The translations under genes and the position numbers were made by a program. The notes beneath the pieces were generated by a model, which saw nothing but the letters and a program-made list of their open reading frames with translations, was not told the DNA's origin and made no database searches. Below are positions 9,614-19,049 of a DNA stretch of 64,000 nucleotides, in pieces; within the stretch, counting starts at the first letter, position 1, and each line of letters opens with the position of its first letter. This DNA is from Mitsuaria sp. WAJ17 (GTDB taxonomy: Bacteria > Pseudomonadota > Gammaproteobacteria > Burkholderiales > Burkholderiaceae_C). Location of the stretch: the NCBI RefSeq assembly GCF_014174515.1, contig NZ_JACJUG010000001.1, positions 62,001 to 126,000 of the forward strand. Reading direction: 5' to 3'.

Positions 9614-9807
9614 GGGTACGCGAGTCGGTACCATCTCCAGCGCATCCTGCCCGCCGCATCGTGCCAGGCCGGTCAATCCGGCCGCATCTTGGCAGGCCCG
9701 ATCGGCCCCGGCTTCTTGCATTCAAAGACAGCAGCCACCCGGAAGCGAGCGCGCTAACATGAACCGCGTCGGGCGTGATCGTTGCCGTGTCGCCCCCGAT
9801 ACGCCTC

Positions 9808-10452
9808 ATGAGCTCAGCAGCCCCCCCCTCCCAAGCCCCGCCCGCGACCGAATGGCCCGGCCTGCCGGTGCTGCTCCAGCGTCTGGCAGCCCGTGGTGTG
9901 GAGCGCAGCTACCGCAAGGGCACGCTGCTGATCGAGGAAGGCAGCCAGGGTGACACCCTCTACCTGGTGCTCAGCGGGCAACTGCGCGTCTTCAGCTGCG
10001 ACCATCGCGGCCGCGAGATCACCTACGGCGTCTATGGCGCCGGCGAGTACGTGGGCGAGATGAGTCTCGACGGCGGCCCGCGCAGTGCCAGCGTCATCAC
10101 CGAGTCTCCCTGCCGCTGCGTGCTGCTGACGCGCGCCAGCCTGCTGGAGCACATCCGGGCCGAGCCCGAGTTCGCGCTGGAGCTGATCACCAAGATCATC
10201 CAGCGAGCCCGGGCGGCCACGCTGTCCACCAAGCAGCTCGCGCTGAACGACGTCTACGGGCGGCTCAAGCACCTGCTGGAGGACCCGGAACTCGCCCATC
10301 AGCGCCTCACCCACCAGGCCATGGCCCAGCGCCTGGGCTGCTCTCGCGAGATGATCTCCAAGCTGATCAAAGACCTGGAGCTGGGCGGCTACCTGGTGAA
10401 GGCCGAGCGCGGCCGCTACGAACGGGTTCGCAACCTGCCGGCACGGTGGTGA
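9808..10452 (+). CDS. CRP/FNR-family transcriptional regulator (CRP-like)
   Basis: A 214-residue protein with an N-terminal cyclic-nucleotide-binding fold (about residues 20-130) and a C-terminal winged helix (about 160-210). The phosphate-binding cassette reads GEMSLDGGPRSASV, keeping the Glu and Arg-Ser that contact cAMP in CRP. The recognition helix region is QRLGCSREMISKLIKDLE, close to CRP. No N-terminal cysteine cluster is present, so it is not an oxygen-sensing FNR. The ATG at 9808 is preferred over an in-frame GTG at 9775 because homologs begin near the PGLPVLLQRL segment; the start remains uncertain. The intergenic region ahead contains the compound tandem repeat. Confidence 0.93.
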   Translation: MSSAAPPSQAPPATEWPGLPVLLQRLAARGVERSYRKGTLLIEEGSQGDTLYLVLSGQLRVFSCDHRGREITYGVYGAGEYVGEMSLDGGPRSASVITESPCRCVLLTRASLLEHIRAEPEFALELITKIIQRARAATLSTKQLALNDVYGRLKHLLEDPELAHQRLTHQAMAQRLGCSREMISKLIKDLELGGYLVKAERGRYERVRNLPARW

Positions 10453-10533
10453 GCAGCGCGGAGTGAGGCGCCGGCCCGGGCCCCTGGGCAAAGCAGTCGC
10501 CCCAAGCAGGCGGCCCGGTGCAGCAGGACCGGA

Positions 10534-11487
10534 TCAGTTGGCGCTGCGGCTCTTCAGCGGCGGTGCGGGCTCGAAGCGCTCGGTGGGCTTGGGCGCACGG
10601 TCGTAGAGGCCCTGCACCTTGGGCAGGTTGGCCTCGATGTCCTTGATGCGCGTGGTGCCGGCCGGGTGGGTGGACAACCACTGCGGCGGCGCCCCATTGG
10701 AAGCCTGGCCCATCTTCTGCCAGAGGCTGACGCCAGCCGCCGGGTTGTAGCCTGCGCGGGCGGCCAGCTCCATGCCGACCAGATCGGCCTCGGTCTCGTC
10801 CTCGCGACCGAACTTGAGCGTGGCCAGCTGCGCACCGATATTGACCACGGCATCCCCCACATTGCCCAGGCCCAGCAGGCCGGAGATGAGGTTGGCGCCC
10901 AGGCGCGTGGCCGCGCCCTTGCCCATGCGCTCGCGGGCATGCTCACGCAGGGCATGAGCCACCTCGTGGCCCATGATCATCGCGACCTCGTCGTCGCTGA
11001 GCTGCAGCTTCTCCAGGATGCCGTAGTAGAAGGCGATCTTGCCGCCGGGCATGCAGTAGGCATTGAGCTGGGCGCTGCCGATCAGGTTGATCTCCCATTT
11101 CCATTGCTGGGCCCGTGGGTTCCAGGGCAGGGCGAAGGGAATGATGCGCTGGGCGATGGCGCGCAGGCGGATCACCTGCGGATGGTTGGCCGGCGCCAGG
11201 GCACGCTGCTGGGCGGCCTGGCGCATGGTCTGCGTGTACTGCTGGGCCGCGGCGGTCTCCACCTGCTCGGCCGAGACCAGCTTGGTGGCCCAGCTCTTCT
11301 CCCCCACTTCGACCCCTTCGCGAGCCAGGGCCGGGGCGGCCGCGCCCAGGGCGCCCAGCCCCACCAGACCGGTGAAGAGCCGCCGGCCGGGCTTGCTGGG
11401 CGCGCAGCCCGCGCAGTCGCAGCGGCCGAAACCGTAGGCCGGCACGCCATCCAGGGTGAGTTCGTGGTGGAGATTGAAATCGTTCAT
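10534..11487 (-). CDS. M48-family zinc metalloprotease, exported
   Basis: A 317-residue peptidase with the zinc motif HEVAH inside IMGHEVAHALREHARERMG and a downstream Glu in the segment REDETEADLVGMELAARAGY that supplies the third ligand, as in HtpX/Oma1/LoiP-type proteases. The N-terminus carries a Cys-rich start (CDCAGC) and then GRRLFTGLVGLGALGAAAPALA, which looks like a twin-arginine or lipoprotein-like export signal. The Cys pattern before the hydrophobic segment is unusual. Two ATGs (11493, 11487) are possible and neither has a strong ribosome site. Likely role: envelope protein quality control. Confidence 0.92.
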   Translation of the reverse strand: MNDFNLHHELTLDGVPAYGFGRCDCAGCAPSKPGRRLFTGLVGLGALGAAAPALAREGVEVGEKSWATKLVSAEQVETAAAQQYTQTMRQAAQQRALAPANHPQVIRLRAIAQRIIPFALPWNPRAQQWKWEINLIGSAQLNAYCMPGGKIAFYYGILEKLQLSDDEVAMIMGHEVAHALREHARERMGKGAATRLGANLISGLLGLGNVGDAVVNIGAQLATLKFGREDETEADLVGMELAARAGYNPAAGVSLWQKMGQASNGAPPQWLSTHPAGTTRIKDIEANLPKVQGLYDRAPKPTERFEPAPPLKSRSAN

Positions 11488-11685
11488 GGTCATGCAAGTC
11501 AGGGCGCTGAAGGCCGGCTCTTGTCCATGCCCGAACCTCAGGCACCGACTGTACACAGCCCGCCAAAGCCTTGCGGGCCGCGCTGGACATCAGCCATCGT
11601 GTCTGTGCGGCCACAGGCCGTCCGAGACGCCCGCGGGTATCTGCGGCCAGTTCCAGTCCGATTCAGGCAATTCGGGCCGCCCGGC
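11488..11685. other. Intergenic region between protease and permease genes
   Basis: About 200 bases holding the protease promoter and the 3' end of the AmpG-like gene. No clear motif is visible. Confidence 0.4.
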
Positions 11686-13296
11686 TCAATCGCCTGAGGT
11701 GGCGGCGTCCGGTGCCACTTCAAGGGCCACAATGGCCCGGCGCAGCGGCCCCAGCAGCATCAGCAGGGCCGGCAGGCCCAGCATGAAGGCCACGATGAAG
11801 AAGTCTGGCCAGCCGATGGACTCCGCAAGCACCCCTGCCAGCGGCCCCACCCAGACCCGCCCGACCATGGCGAAGGCCGAGAGCAGGGCGAACTGCGTGG
11901 CCGTGAAGCGCTGATTGCACAGGCTCATCAGCAGGGCGAGCAGGGCCGCGGTGGCCATGCCGCCGCAGAGGTTCTCGTTGGCCACGGCCAGCATCAGGCT
12001 GACGTCCACCGGCGTGGCCTGAGCCAGCTTGACAAAACCCCAGTCGAAAGCCGGCATGACGATGCGTCCGAGCTGCCCCGGTCCGGCCTGCGCCAGCCAC
12101 CACAGGCCCAGGGCGCTGAGGGTCTGCAGGCTGCCGAAGAGCAGCAGGGAGCGCCACAGCCGCAGCTTGAGCATCAGCGCCCCGCCCAGCAGCGCGCCCA
12201 GGATGCTCAGCCACATGCCGATCACCTTGTAGGCCACGCCGATCTCGGCCGTGCTGAAGTGCATGCCCTTGAGGAAGAAGGGCGTCAGCAGGGCCTGGGC
12301 GAAAGCGTCGCCCAACTTGTAGAGCACGATCAGCCCCAGGAAGGCCAGGGCGCCCGGCTGAGCGAAGTAGTTGCCCAGGCTGTTGAGCAGGGTCTCGAAA
12401 CGCGCCCGGCGCGCGGCCCACAGCGCCGCCGGGCCGATCAGGGCGATGCCCAGCAGCAGGGTGAGGAAGTCCGTCCACTTGCCAGCCAGGGCGGCGGGCA
12501 GGCTGGTGGTGGCCCACAGCGGGGCCAGCGCCTGACGCAGTGCGGGGGCCAGCAACTGGTTGACCGCCGTGGCCCCGACCGCCACCGTGACCAGCACGAC
12601 GAGGAAGCCCTGCACATCATGCTGGGCCACGCTCTGCGGCGCCTGTGCCTGGCGCAGGCGGGGCACCAGCAGCACCGAGGCCGCGGCAGCCACCACCATG
12701 AGCCAGGCCATGGCCTGATAGACCTGCGGCCAGGTCCAGCCGCCGCCCTGCTGCGGGTCCACCCAGATGAAGGTCAGGCCGCCGGAGACGATCATGGCCA
12801 GGCGGTAGCCCGCCACATTGAGCGAGGCGCCCAGCCCGCGCTCGGCGGGCAGCAGCACGTCGGTCCGGTAGGCGTCGATGACGATGTCCTGGGCCGCTGA
12901 GGCAAAGGCCACGCCCAGCGCCAGCAAGGCGAAGAGGTGGGTGCTGGCGGACGGCGAGACCGCCGCCATGGCCATCATCAGGCCCGCCAGGGCCAGCTGG
13001 GTCAGCACCATCCAGCCGCGACGCCGCCCCAGCAGCGGCAGCTCGAAGCGGTCCATCAGGGGGGCCCACAGGAACTTGAAGGTGTAGGGCAGACCCACCA
13101 GGCTCAGCACGCCGATGGTGGCCAGATCGATCCCCTCCCCGCTCAGCCAGGCCTGCATCGTGGGCCCGGTCAGGGACAGCGGCAGGCCCGAAGCAAAGCC
13201 CAGCAGGGTGACGACGGCGAGGCGGTAGACGCTTTGCAGCCGCGCCGCCAGGCCGGGCGCTGCCGAAGGCGCCACGGGGGCGGGAGACAGGGGCAT
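11686..13296 (-). CDS. ampG: AmpG-like muropeptide permease (MFS)
   Basis: A 536-residue major-facilitator transporter with about 12-14 membrane segments. Signature stretches of AmpG are present: LGFASGLPLSLTGPTMQAWL near residue 33, FKFLWAPLMDRFELPLLGRR, and SAAQDIVIDAYRTDVL. AmpG imports GlcNAc-anhMurNAc-peptides for cell-wall recycling and is needed for AmpC beta-lactamase induction in many bacteria. It stands alone, with no amp or recycling genes beside it. Slightly longer than E. coli AmpG. Confidence 0.93.
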   Translation of the reverse strand: MPLSPAPVAPSAAPGLAARLQSVYRLAVVTLLGFASGLPLSLTGPTMQAWLSGEGIDLATIGVLSLVGLPYTFKFLWAPLMDRFELPLLGRRRGWMVLTQLALAGLMMAMAAVSPSASTHLFALLALGVAFASAAQDIVIDAYRTDVLLPAERGLGASLNVAGYRLAMIVSGGLTFIWVDPQQGGGWTWPQVYQAMAWLMVVAAAASVLLVPRLRQAQAPQSVAQHDVQGFLVVLVTVAVGATAVNQLLAPALRQALAPLWATTSLPAALAGKWTDFLTLLLGIALIGPAALWAARRARFETLLNSLGNYFAQPGALAFLGLIVLYKLGDAFAQALLTPFFLKGMHFSTAEIGVAYKVIGMWLSILGALLGGALMLKLRLWRSLLLFGSLQTLSALGLWWLAQAGPGQLGRIVMPAFDWGFVKLAQATPVDVSLMLAVANENLCGGMATAALLALLMSLCNQRFTATQFALLSAFAMVGRVWVGPLAGVLAESIGWPDFFIVAFMLGLPALLMLLGPLRRAIVALEVAPDAATSGD

Positions 13297-13343
13297 GGCG
13301 CGGATTCTAGGGCTGGGAAAACCGCGCCATGGCCCGACTCACA

Positions 13344-14594
13344 TCACAGCACCACGCCGGCCTTGGTGCACGGCGCAGCCACGAACGCTGGCTTGATCCC
13401 GCGGAAAATCGGGAAGGCCGGCGCAGCGCCGCCAAACTGCACCACGCCGCCGATATTCACGTATGAGGCCGTCGCGTTGTAGTCCGAATACCAGCCGGAG
13501 GGCTTGGAGACAATATTGAGGAGCGACTTGGCCAGGTCCACCGCGCTATACCCGGACAAAGAAACCGAGCTGGGATTGCTCAGCTGGATCGCAGCCGTGT
13601 AGGACGAGGCCGTCTTGAGCCCGCTGCCGAAGAAGAAGCAGCCCTCCAGGAAGAGATTCCGGATGCCTGCATTGGCAGCGCCGTCGAAGTAGTCAGCGAT
13701 ATAGGCATCGCAGACACCCTCGAAATAGCAGCCCTTGACCAGCAGCTGGTCGATCGGCGACTTCATGTAGATGGCGACGGTCTTGCCGAGAATCTCCGAG
13801 TTCTCGACGGCGATCTGCTGCCAGGCGCCCTCGTTCAGAATCCCGTAGGAAAACCCGGAGCCGACATTGACGTCGGCGATCTTCAGCAGGCCGCCCGCAT
13901 AGTTGGTACCGCCGACGTTCACCGTTTTCGTCCGGATGGCAGCGGAACCGTTATCGGGCGTGGCCGTGAAGTTGTTGGGGTTGAAACTCACGTTCTGGAT
14001 GGTGGTGGTATACGCCGAGCGCAGCTCCAGGCCATCCGCCCCCTTGATGCTGAAAAATTCCACGTCGCGGAACACGGTGGCCGGGCACAGGTCGACGACC
14101 ACCAGCGCGCCCGAGGTCGCATTGCTCTCGAAACGAAGGCCCTCGCAGAGGAAGTTGGACGATGTGCGCGTGCCCGTCCCGACCTTCAGAATGGTCTGGC
14201 CGGCGGTCGCCAGCAAGGTGGATCCGCCCTTGCGGTCGATTTCCGAAGCCCGCCCTTCACCAACGAGGGAAAGCCTGCCGGAAGGGATGGTGAGCGTCGT
14301 CCCGATGCAGTAGCGACCCGCCGGGAAATACAGCACGCGGCGCCCCGTTGCAAGGCAGTCGTTGATGGCCGCCTGAATATCCGCCGAATAGTTTCCACCG
14401 CTGCTGTCACTCTGGAACAGCGACAGATTCGCGGCGCTGAAATAGCTGAGGACATTGACCCCGTAGGACTTCACGTCCGTGGCAAGCGCCAGCTGCTGGC
14501 CGCTCCCCTGCCTGGCGGTCGCGGCCATTGCAGATCCAACGCCCGCCAAGGCGCCTGCGACGCCGACATTGCGCAGGAATGCTTTTCTATCCAT
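13344..14594 (-). CDS. Secreted right-handed beta-helix protein (pectate-lyase-3-like)
   Basis: A 416-residue protein with an export signal (MDRKAFLRNVGVAGALAGVGSAMA) that includes a weak RK/Tat-like start. The mature part has the pectate-lyase/tailspike opening: an Asn/Ser-rich lead, SADIQAAINDCLATGRRVLYFPAGRYCIG at about residues 71-100, then repeated short beta strands (FLCEGLRFES, VFRDVEFFSI, IAVENSEILG, LLVKGCYFEG). It could be a polysaccharide lyase or hydrolase, or a surface spike. Catalytic residues cannot be assigned. The ribosome site AGGGAG precedes the ATG. Its base composition is visibly lower in GC than its neighbours, which suggests acquisition by transfer. Confidence 0.85.
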   Translation of the reverse strand: MDRKAFLRNVGVAGALAGVGSAMAATARQGSGQQLALATDVKSYGVNVLSYFSAANLSLFQSDSSGGNYSADIQAAINDCLATGRRVLYFPAGRYCIGTTLTIPSGRLSLVGEGRASEIDRKGGSTLLATAGQTILKVGTGTRTSSNFLCEGLRFESNATSGALVVVDLCPATVFRDVEFFSIKGADGLELRSAYTTTIQNVSFNPNNFTATPDNGSAAIRTKTVNVGGTNYAGGLLKIADVNVGSGFSYGILNEGAWQQIAVENSEILGKTVAIYMKSPIDQLLVKGCYFEGVCDAYIADYFDGAANAGIRNLFLEGCFFFGSGLKTASSYTAAIQLSNPSSVSLSGYSAVDLAKSLLNIVSKPSGWYSDYNATASYVNIGGVVQFGGAAPAFPIFRGIKPAFVAAPCTKAGVVL

Positions 14595-14927
14595 GTGTTC
14601 TCCCTGTTATCTTGAAAATATTGATGTACCCGCCCGCCGGGCTCGAAAGTCCCTTTGGCGGGCGGCGGAGGCGGAGATTCGCCCCCGGCAGTCTGCTGTG
14701 GAACACCGGGGCTGGCAACGGCGTTGTCCGTGCTCGGTCTTCACTTCGCACACGGCAGATGTCACCCAATTGAAACGTTACTTCAGGGATTGAGGCAAAC
14801 AGGCGAAAGCCCAGCTGGGCGCATGCAGCGGCTTTCCCCCGCCGGCTTCGCACGACCTTTTCAGCGCCCGGCCCGAGGGCGCCAGGAAATGGGAAGCCCC
14901 CGCCGCCAATCGCCTGTGCCTGGCGGC
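14595..14927. other. Intergenic region with 5'-leader hairpin of the beta-helix gene
   Basis: No gene is supported here. An 8-bp perfect inverted repeat (CGCCCGCC at 14631-14638, GGCGGGCG at 14657-14664, 18-base loop) would form a hairpin in the leader of the beta-helix mRNA, about 37 bases before its ATG. No U-tract follows, so it is not an obvious terminator. Confidence 0.45.
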
Positions 14928-15407
14928 CTAGGAAAGCTTCGGGTCGTCCACGCAGCGCAGGCTCACCGCCCGGTGCCGCGGCAGGAACCACTGGCCGACG
15001 CGGCCCGGCGCGGTGCGCAGCAGCAGCCAGTGGCCGCCGGAGACGGTCCGCTCGCCCAGGCACTCGGCCAGCAGGGGCTCCGAGGCCGGGCCGTGCACGG
15101 CCACGCGCGGGCCGTGAAGCTCGCCCAGGCCGTCCTGGGTCTCGGGCAGGGTGTCCAGATGAAGGTACTGCAGCCGGCCCACCGGCACGCACAGGGGGCG
15201 GCGCTGGCCGGGCAGCACCAGGTCCAGGGCCAGGTCGCCGTCGTGGAAGGCGCTCAGGCAGCCCTGCAGCTGGCTGCCGTCCAGCAACCACAGCTCGCAG
15301 GGACCGGACAGGCCCGTCGGCCCCGCCGGCGTCAGGGCGACGGGCAGGGGCGGCAGGAGCGGCCAGGTGCCGGTGCTGCTGGAGGGGGAAGGGCGCTGCG
15401 TATCCAC
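14928..15407 (-). CDS. Hypothetical protein, possible small beta-barrel domain
   Basis: A reading frame of about 159 residues if started at the GTG at 15407; it is open to an ATG at 15488. The middle part (CELWLLDGSQLQGCLSAFHD, then LALDLVLPG and VPVGRLQYLHL) alternates like the small beta domain found at the N-terminus of some GspE/PilB-type or PilZ-type proteins of this order. The rest is not recognised. It is transcribed divergently from the flavin reductase. Coding bias (G/C at third positions) supports a real gene; start and function are uncertain. Confidence 0.6.
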   Translation of the reverse strand: MDTQRPSPSSSTGTWPLLPPLPVALTPAGPTGLSGPCELWLLDGSQLQGCLSAFHDGDLALDLVLPGQRRPLCVPVGRLQYLHLDTLPETQDGLGELHGPRVAVHGPASEPLLAECLGERTVSGGHWLLLRTAPGRVGQWFLPRHRAVSLRCVDDPKLS

Positions 15408-15533
15408 GCCTGCAGTGGACCCGGATCGCGCCGGAAACGCTCTGAGCCAGCGCAATCTTTGACGAAGTCCGGCCCGGACGACGCCCATTTCCCGGCGCCC
15501 CCGAAGGCATGGCAGGCCGGCGACAATAGATGC

Positions 15534-16073
15534 ATGTCAATTCCACCTGCGCTTCCGACAAGCCCGGCCGAAGCCCCCGGCACCGCGGCCGACCCGGCCG
15601 ATGCCCAGCAGTTCCGTGCCGCCCTGGGCCTGTTCGCCACCGGCGTGTGCATCGTGACCGCCCGCTCCGGGGACGGCGCGCTGGTGGGGCTGACGGCCAA
15701 CTCCTTCAACAGTGTCTCGCTGTCCCCGCCCCTGGTGCTGTGGAGCCTGGCCCGCCGCGCCGGCTCCATGCCGGTGTTCAGCCGCGGCTCGCACTATGCC
15801 ATCCACATCCTGGCGGCCGACCAGAAGGCCCTGGCCCAGCGATTCGCCACCCGGGACATCGACCGCTTCGCCGGCCTGGCCTGGAGCGAAGGGGCCGGCG
15901 GCGTGCCGGTGCTGCAGGGCTGCGCGGCGGTCTTCGAATGCGCCAACCGCAGCCAGTACGAGGAAGGCGACCACGTCATCTTCGTTGGCGAGGTGGAGCG
16001 CTGCAGCGTGACGCCGCAGGCCCAGCCCCTGATCTTCCACGGCGGGCGCTACTACACCGAGCTGCCACTCTGA
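15534..16073 (+). CDS. Flavin reductase-like FMN-binding protein
   Basis: A 179-residue protein of the flavin-reductase-like family (split beta-barrel). It contains FRAALGLFATGVCIVTA, LVGLTANSFNSVSLSPPLVLWSL and the end FHGGRYYTEL, all characteristic. Members reduce FMN or FAD with NAD(P)H and often feed a two-component monooxygenase. No oxygenase is adjacent, so its partner is unknown. The ATG at 15534 has no strong ribosome site but matches the usual family length. Confidence 0.93.
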   Translation: MSIPPALPTSPAEAPGTAADPADAQQFRAALGLFATGVCIVTARSGDGALVGLTANSFNSVSLSPPLVLWSLARRAGSMPVFSRGSHYAIHILAADQKALAQRFATRDIDRFAGLAWSEGAGGVPVLQGCAAVFECANRSQYEEGDHVIFVGEVERCSVTPQAQPLIFHGGRYYTELPL

Positions 16074-16086
16074 GCATGCCGGCGGT

Positions 16087-16101
16087 GCCCTGCATCAGGG
16101 C
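16087..16101. terminator. Short hairpin between convergent genes
   Basis: GCCCTG-CAT-CAGGGC is a perfect 6-bp stem with a 3-base loop, lying between the stops of the flavin reductase and the lipoprotein gene. There is no T-run, so it is only a candidate bidirectional terminator. Confidence 0.35.
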
Positions 16102-16106
16102 GCTGG

Positions 16107-17879
16107 CTAGGGCGCCGGGCGTCGGTAGCCCGGCAGCTCAAGCACGTAGACGTTGACGACCGGGTCCCGTCCGGCATCGCCCCAGGAGCTGCTGAAGGCA
16201 ATGCGGGTCCCGCTGGGGCTGATCGCGGGATGGGGCTCCGCCCAGTAGCTGTCCGACATGGAGCGGTGGTGCCCGACACGGCAGACTGAGGCCGCCGGGT
16301 TGGTGAGCGGGTCGCTGTCGATGAACAGCAGCTCCGAGTCCAGCAGGCTGTCACCCCGCTGGTCGTCCTTGACGGACACGGCCAGCAGGCCCCGGCGGTG
16401 GAAGGCCGTCGCGCCGATGTGCGTGCCGCTGGGCGGGTAGGGATAGCCGCGCGAGGGGCCGACCAGCACCCTCGACTGCCCCGTCTGCAGCACATGGCTC
16501 ACCACCGTGCCGATCCCGCTGCCGGCCGGGCCGGTGTCGAAAGCCACGGCATTCCAGGTGTCCAACCCGTCCGCCCTCAGGCTCAAGGCCCCGTGCTCGT
16601 TGCCGCTGGCCATGTCGAGGGTCCGCAGCACCTGCATGCCGACATCGCGCACGGTGGCGGAACGGCTGCTGCTGGAGGCATTGTTCTCGTTGACCAGGAA
16701 CACCTGCCCGCTGGGCGCCACCTGAGGGGCACCGTAGTCGAGCTTCGCACTCACCAGGCGCCCCACCCGGTCGTCCCGCAGGTCGTAGCTGAACAGCGAT
16801 CCATTAGGCGTGCAGGCATAGCCGAAGTAGCGGGACTGCCAGTCGTTGAAGAGCGGATCGCTGCCCCCGTGCAGCTCCAGCGAGCCGCACTGTGCCGTGA
16901 AGTCGCGGACTGCTTCCGCGCGCTTCTGGCTGACCCGGTAGCGATACAGGGTGTTGTCCGTGCGAGAGCTGTAGTAGAGCAGGTCCGGATCCTGGGTGTC
17001 CCAGTAGACCTGCTCCAGGTCCACCGGCCGGATGTCGTCCAGTGCGCGCACAAAGGTGTAGCTGTGGCCGTCGTAGAGCTCATGGCGGGCAGGCCCGCCG
17101 TCGGTGCGGTAGAGCAGCAGCAGCGATTCGTCCGCATTCCAGGCCGACACCGTGGAGTACAGGGTCTTGATCACCCGGTGGCTGCCCCGCCCGTCACCCT
17201 GCACATCCGTCACGCGGCGCAACGTCGTGCCGAACTGGGGATCGCGCAAGGCCTCGCCCGGCGCCAGGCGGGGAAAGTTGTTGTTCAAGGGGCGGACCTC
17301 CAACCCGCCCTGCAGGCCCAGTGCCGAGCAGACATCCTGCTGCGGCGACACGGGGGCGAACACCGCCAGCACGGCCGATGTCTGCCCCGCCGGCAGCTCG
17401 CAGGTGCTGCGGCTACCGCTGCAGGCGCCGCGCCATTCGACGAAGCGGAAGGCCGTGCTGTAGGGCTGGGCGGTGAGACTCAGCGCCCGCTGTGGGGCAG
17501 CCAGGGCGCAGCGGTGCGCCACCGCCTGCACGCCTGCCGGCACGGTGCCGCAGCTGAGCTTCTGGTCCGCCGTGCCGACATGCCCCATGCCCGCGACCGC
17601 AAGCCGCAACCAGGCGGCGGGGCTTGGCGTTGGCGTTGGCGTTGGCGTTGGCGTTGGTGTTGGTGTTGGTGTTGGTGTTGGTGAAGGTGAAGGTGAAGGC
17701 GCGGGCGCGGGCGCGGGTGTGGGTGTGGGTGTGGGCGCCGGTGCAGGCGTCGGCACCGGCGAGCTCCCCCCACTGGCCCCGCTTCCTCCACCGCATCCAT
17801 ACAACAGACTCAGCGCGAGCAGACAGGCCAGCCCGCGCCCATGCGCAAGCGGTTGCAGCAGCTGATGGAGGACTGGCAT
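16107..17879 (-). CDS. Lipoprotein with Pro-Thr repeat linker and beta-propeller-like domain
   Basis: A 590-residue protein. The signal ends in a lipobox LSLLYGC, so it is probably lipid-anchored at the cell envelope. Next comes a Gly/Ser stretch and about 50 residues of alternating Pro with Thr, Ala or Ser (encoded by hexamer repeats), which likely acts as a stalk. A cysteine-bearing domain follows, with paired Cys in [27 protein letters not shown]. The C-terminal 380 residues resemble a WD40/TolB-like propeller ([19 protein letters not shown] at the end). The ATG at 17879 is preceded by AGGAA; in-frame codons upstream exist. Function unknown; an oligogalacturonate-lyase-like or other carbohydrate role is possible but unproven. 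Confidence 0.8.
   Translation of the reverse strand: MPVLHQLLQPLAHGRGLACLLALSLLYGCGGGSGASGGSSPVPTPAPAPTPTPTPAPAPAPSPSPSPTPTPTPTPTPTPTPTPTPSPAAWLRLAVAGMGHVGTADQKLSCGTVPAGVQAVAHRCALAAPQRALSLTAQPYSTAFRFVEWRGACSGSRSTCELPAGQTSAVLAVFAPVSPQQDVCSALGLQGGLEVRPLNNNFPRLAPGEALRDPQFGTTLRRVTDVQGDGRGSHRVIKTLYSTVSAWNADESLLLLYRTDGGPARHELYDGHSYTFVRALDDIRPVDLEQVYWDTQDPDLLYYSSRTDNTLYRYRVSQKRAEAVRDFTAQCGSLELHGGSDPLFNDWQSRYFGYACTPNGSLFSYDLRDDRVGRLVSAKLDYGAPQVAPSGQVFLVNENNASSSSRSATVRDVGMQVLRTLDMASGNEHGALSLRADGLDTWNAVAFDTGPAGSGIGTVVSHVLQTGQSRVLVGPSRGYPYPPSGTHIGATAFHRRGLLAVSVKDDQRGDSLLDSELLFIDSDPLTNPAASVCRVGHHRSMSDSYWAEPHPAISPSGTRIAFSSSWGDAGRDPVVNVYVLELPGYRRPAP
17623..17756. repeat. In-frame hexamer repeats encoding the Pro-Thr/Pro-Ala/Pro-Ser linker
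   Basis: Successive hexamer runs (GGCGTT, then GGTGTT, GGTGAA, GGCGCG and GGTGTG) on the plus strand encode Pro-X dipeptides on the minus strand. Because units are 6 bases, gain or loss would change linker length without a frameshift. Confidence 0.9.
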
Positions 17880-18027
17880 GAGCGGTTCCTGGAGTGGGCC
17901 AAGGGTCGTCATGATCCCGTGACACGTCCGCCATTGCCAGTACTGGCGCGAGTGATTACCTCGCTTGCAATTGATTACGGCCTGGCAGCCCGCCGACACG
18001 ATGGCGCCGTGGGCCTCGGCACACCGC

Positions 18028-18888
18028 TCAGGCCTGCAGCGCAGCCAGCTGGCCGCGCAGCGCGGCGTTTTCGGCCTCCAGCTCGGCCACGCGGGCCTGC
18101 AGGGCCTTGATCTGGGCCTCGGTGGCGGATTCGGCGGTCACGGGGGGCAGGCCGGCGCTGTTGAGCTTGTCCTCGCTGCCCTCGACCGTTGCCTCCTTGG
18201 GCTTGGCCTTGGACTGGCGCACGCGCTTGGCGGCCTGCTTGATCTCGTCCTTGCCGGCGGCCACGACAGCCTGCTGCTCCTCCACCGGCAGGGCGGCCAC
18301 GGTGGCCGCCGTGTTGAGCGAGACGGTGCCAGCGCGCACGGCGGCCACCAGCTCAGGGGCGGCGCTTTTCTGGATCTTCTCGATCTGCTGGACCTGGGAT
18401 GCGCTGATGCGCGCGGCGCGGGCCACGGCCTCGCGGGTGTTCAAGGCGGGCACGGGCGGCAGCTCGGTCTGGCCGTCCCAGGGCGCATCGGCGGGCTCGG
18501 CCACGCCGGCCTCGCCCGGGGCGGCGGCCATCTGCTCGGCGCTCTCGGCCAGCTTGCGGGCGCGGCGCTCGGTCAGGATCTCCTTCTTGCGCAGGGCGAG
18601 CACACCGCGCTGGAAGTCCGAGACGCTGCGGCGACCCAGGTGCTGGTCGATCATCCACAGGTGCACGTCCTCCATGGACTTGAAGTGCGGATGCTGGATC
18701 GTCTGGAAAGGCAGGCCGTGCTTCTGGCAGATGCCGTAGCGGTTGTGCCCGTCCACCAGCACGTCGCCCCACAGCACCAGCGCGTCGCGGCAGCCCTCGG
18801 CCAGGATGCTGCGCTCCAGGGCCTCATGCTCCTCGGGCGTCAGCGGGTCGATATAGGCCTTGAGTTCTTCCTTGACGATGATGTTCAT
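18028..18888 (-). CDS. Orphan ParB/RepB-like partition-type protein
   Basis: A 286-residue protein starting [20 protein letters not shown]. The N-terminal part looks like a ParB/Sulfiredoxin-type fold ([36 protein letters not shown] at about residues 25-65). The middle carries a possible helix-turn-helix ([20 protein letters not shown]), and the C-terminus is a coiled coil ([20 protein letters not shown]). No parA, parS-like cluster or replication gene is next to it, so it is not a standard partition locus. Such stand-alone proteins are seen in plasmid- or island-derived DNA and as regulators. The start at 18888 is chosen because the sequence upstream lacks family similarity. Confidence 0.82.
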   Translation of the reverse strand: MNIIVKEELKAYIDPLTPEEHEALERSILAEGCRDALVLWGDVLVDGHNRYGICQKHGLPFQTIQHPHFKSMEDVHLWMIDQHLGRRSVSDFQRGVLALRKKEILTERRARKLAESAEQMAAAPGEAGVAEPADAPWDGQTELPPVPALNTREAVARAARISASQVQQIEKIQKSAAPELVAAVRAGTVSLNTAATVAALPVEEQQAVVAAGKDEIKQAAKRVRQSKAKPKEATVEGSEDKLNSAGLPPVTAESATEAQIKALQARVAELEAENAALRGQLAALQA

Positions 18889-19049
18889 GACGGGCGCGGG
18901 GACGGGTACAACGGGTTCTGCGGGCCGCGATTGTAGGCAGTCGCCGCATCGCCGCGGCACAGCCCCGCCGGCCCGGCTCCGCGTGAGGGTGTCCTGCCGG
19001 GCCGGCGTCTGCGACCTCCTCCCTGAGGTCCTTGCCCTGCGTCACCCGC
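18889..19049. other. Spacer between ParB-like and kup genes
   Basis: About 160 GC-rich bases. It must hold the promoter of the ParB-like gene; I see no convincing motif. Confidence 0.4.

Noticed and set aside
9122..9809. Minus-strand frames with Leu-Ala-Trp and Leu-Cys-Phe repeats
   Set aside because: They are translations of the microsatellite, with no ribosome site or domain.
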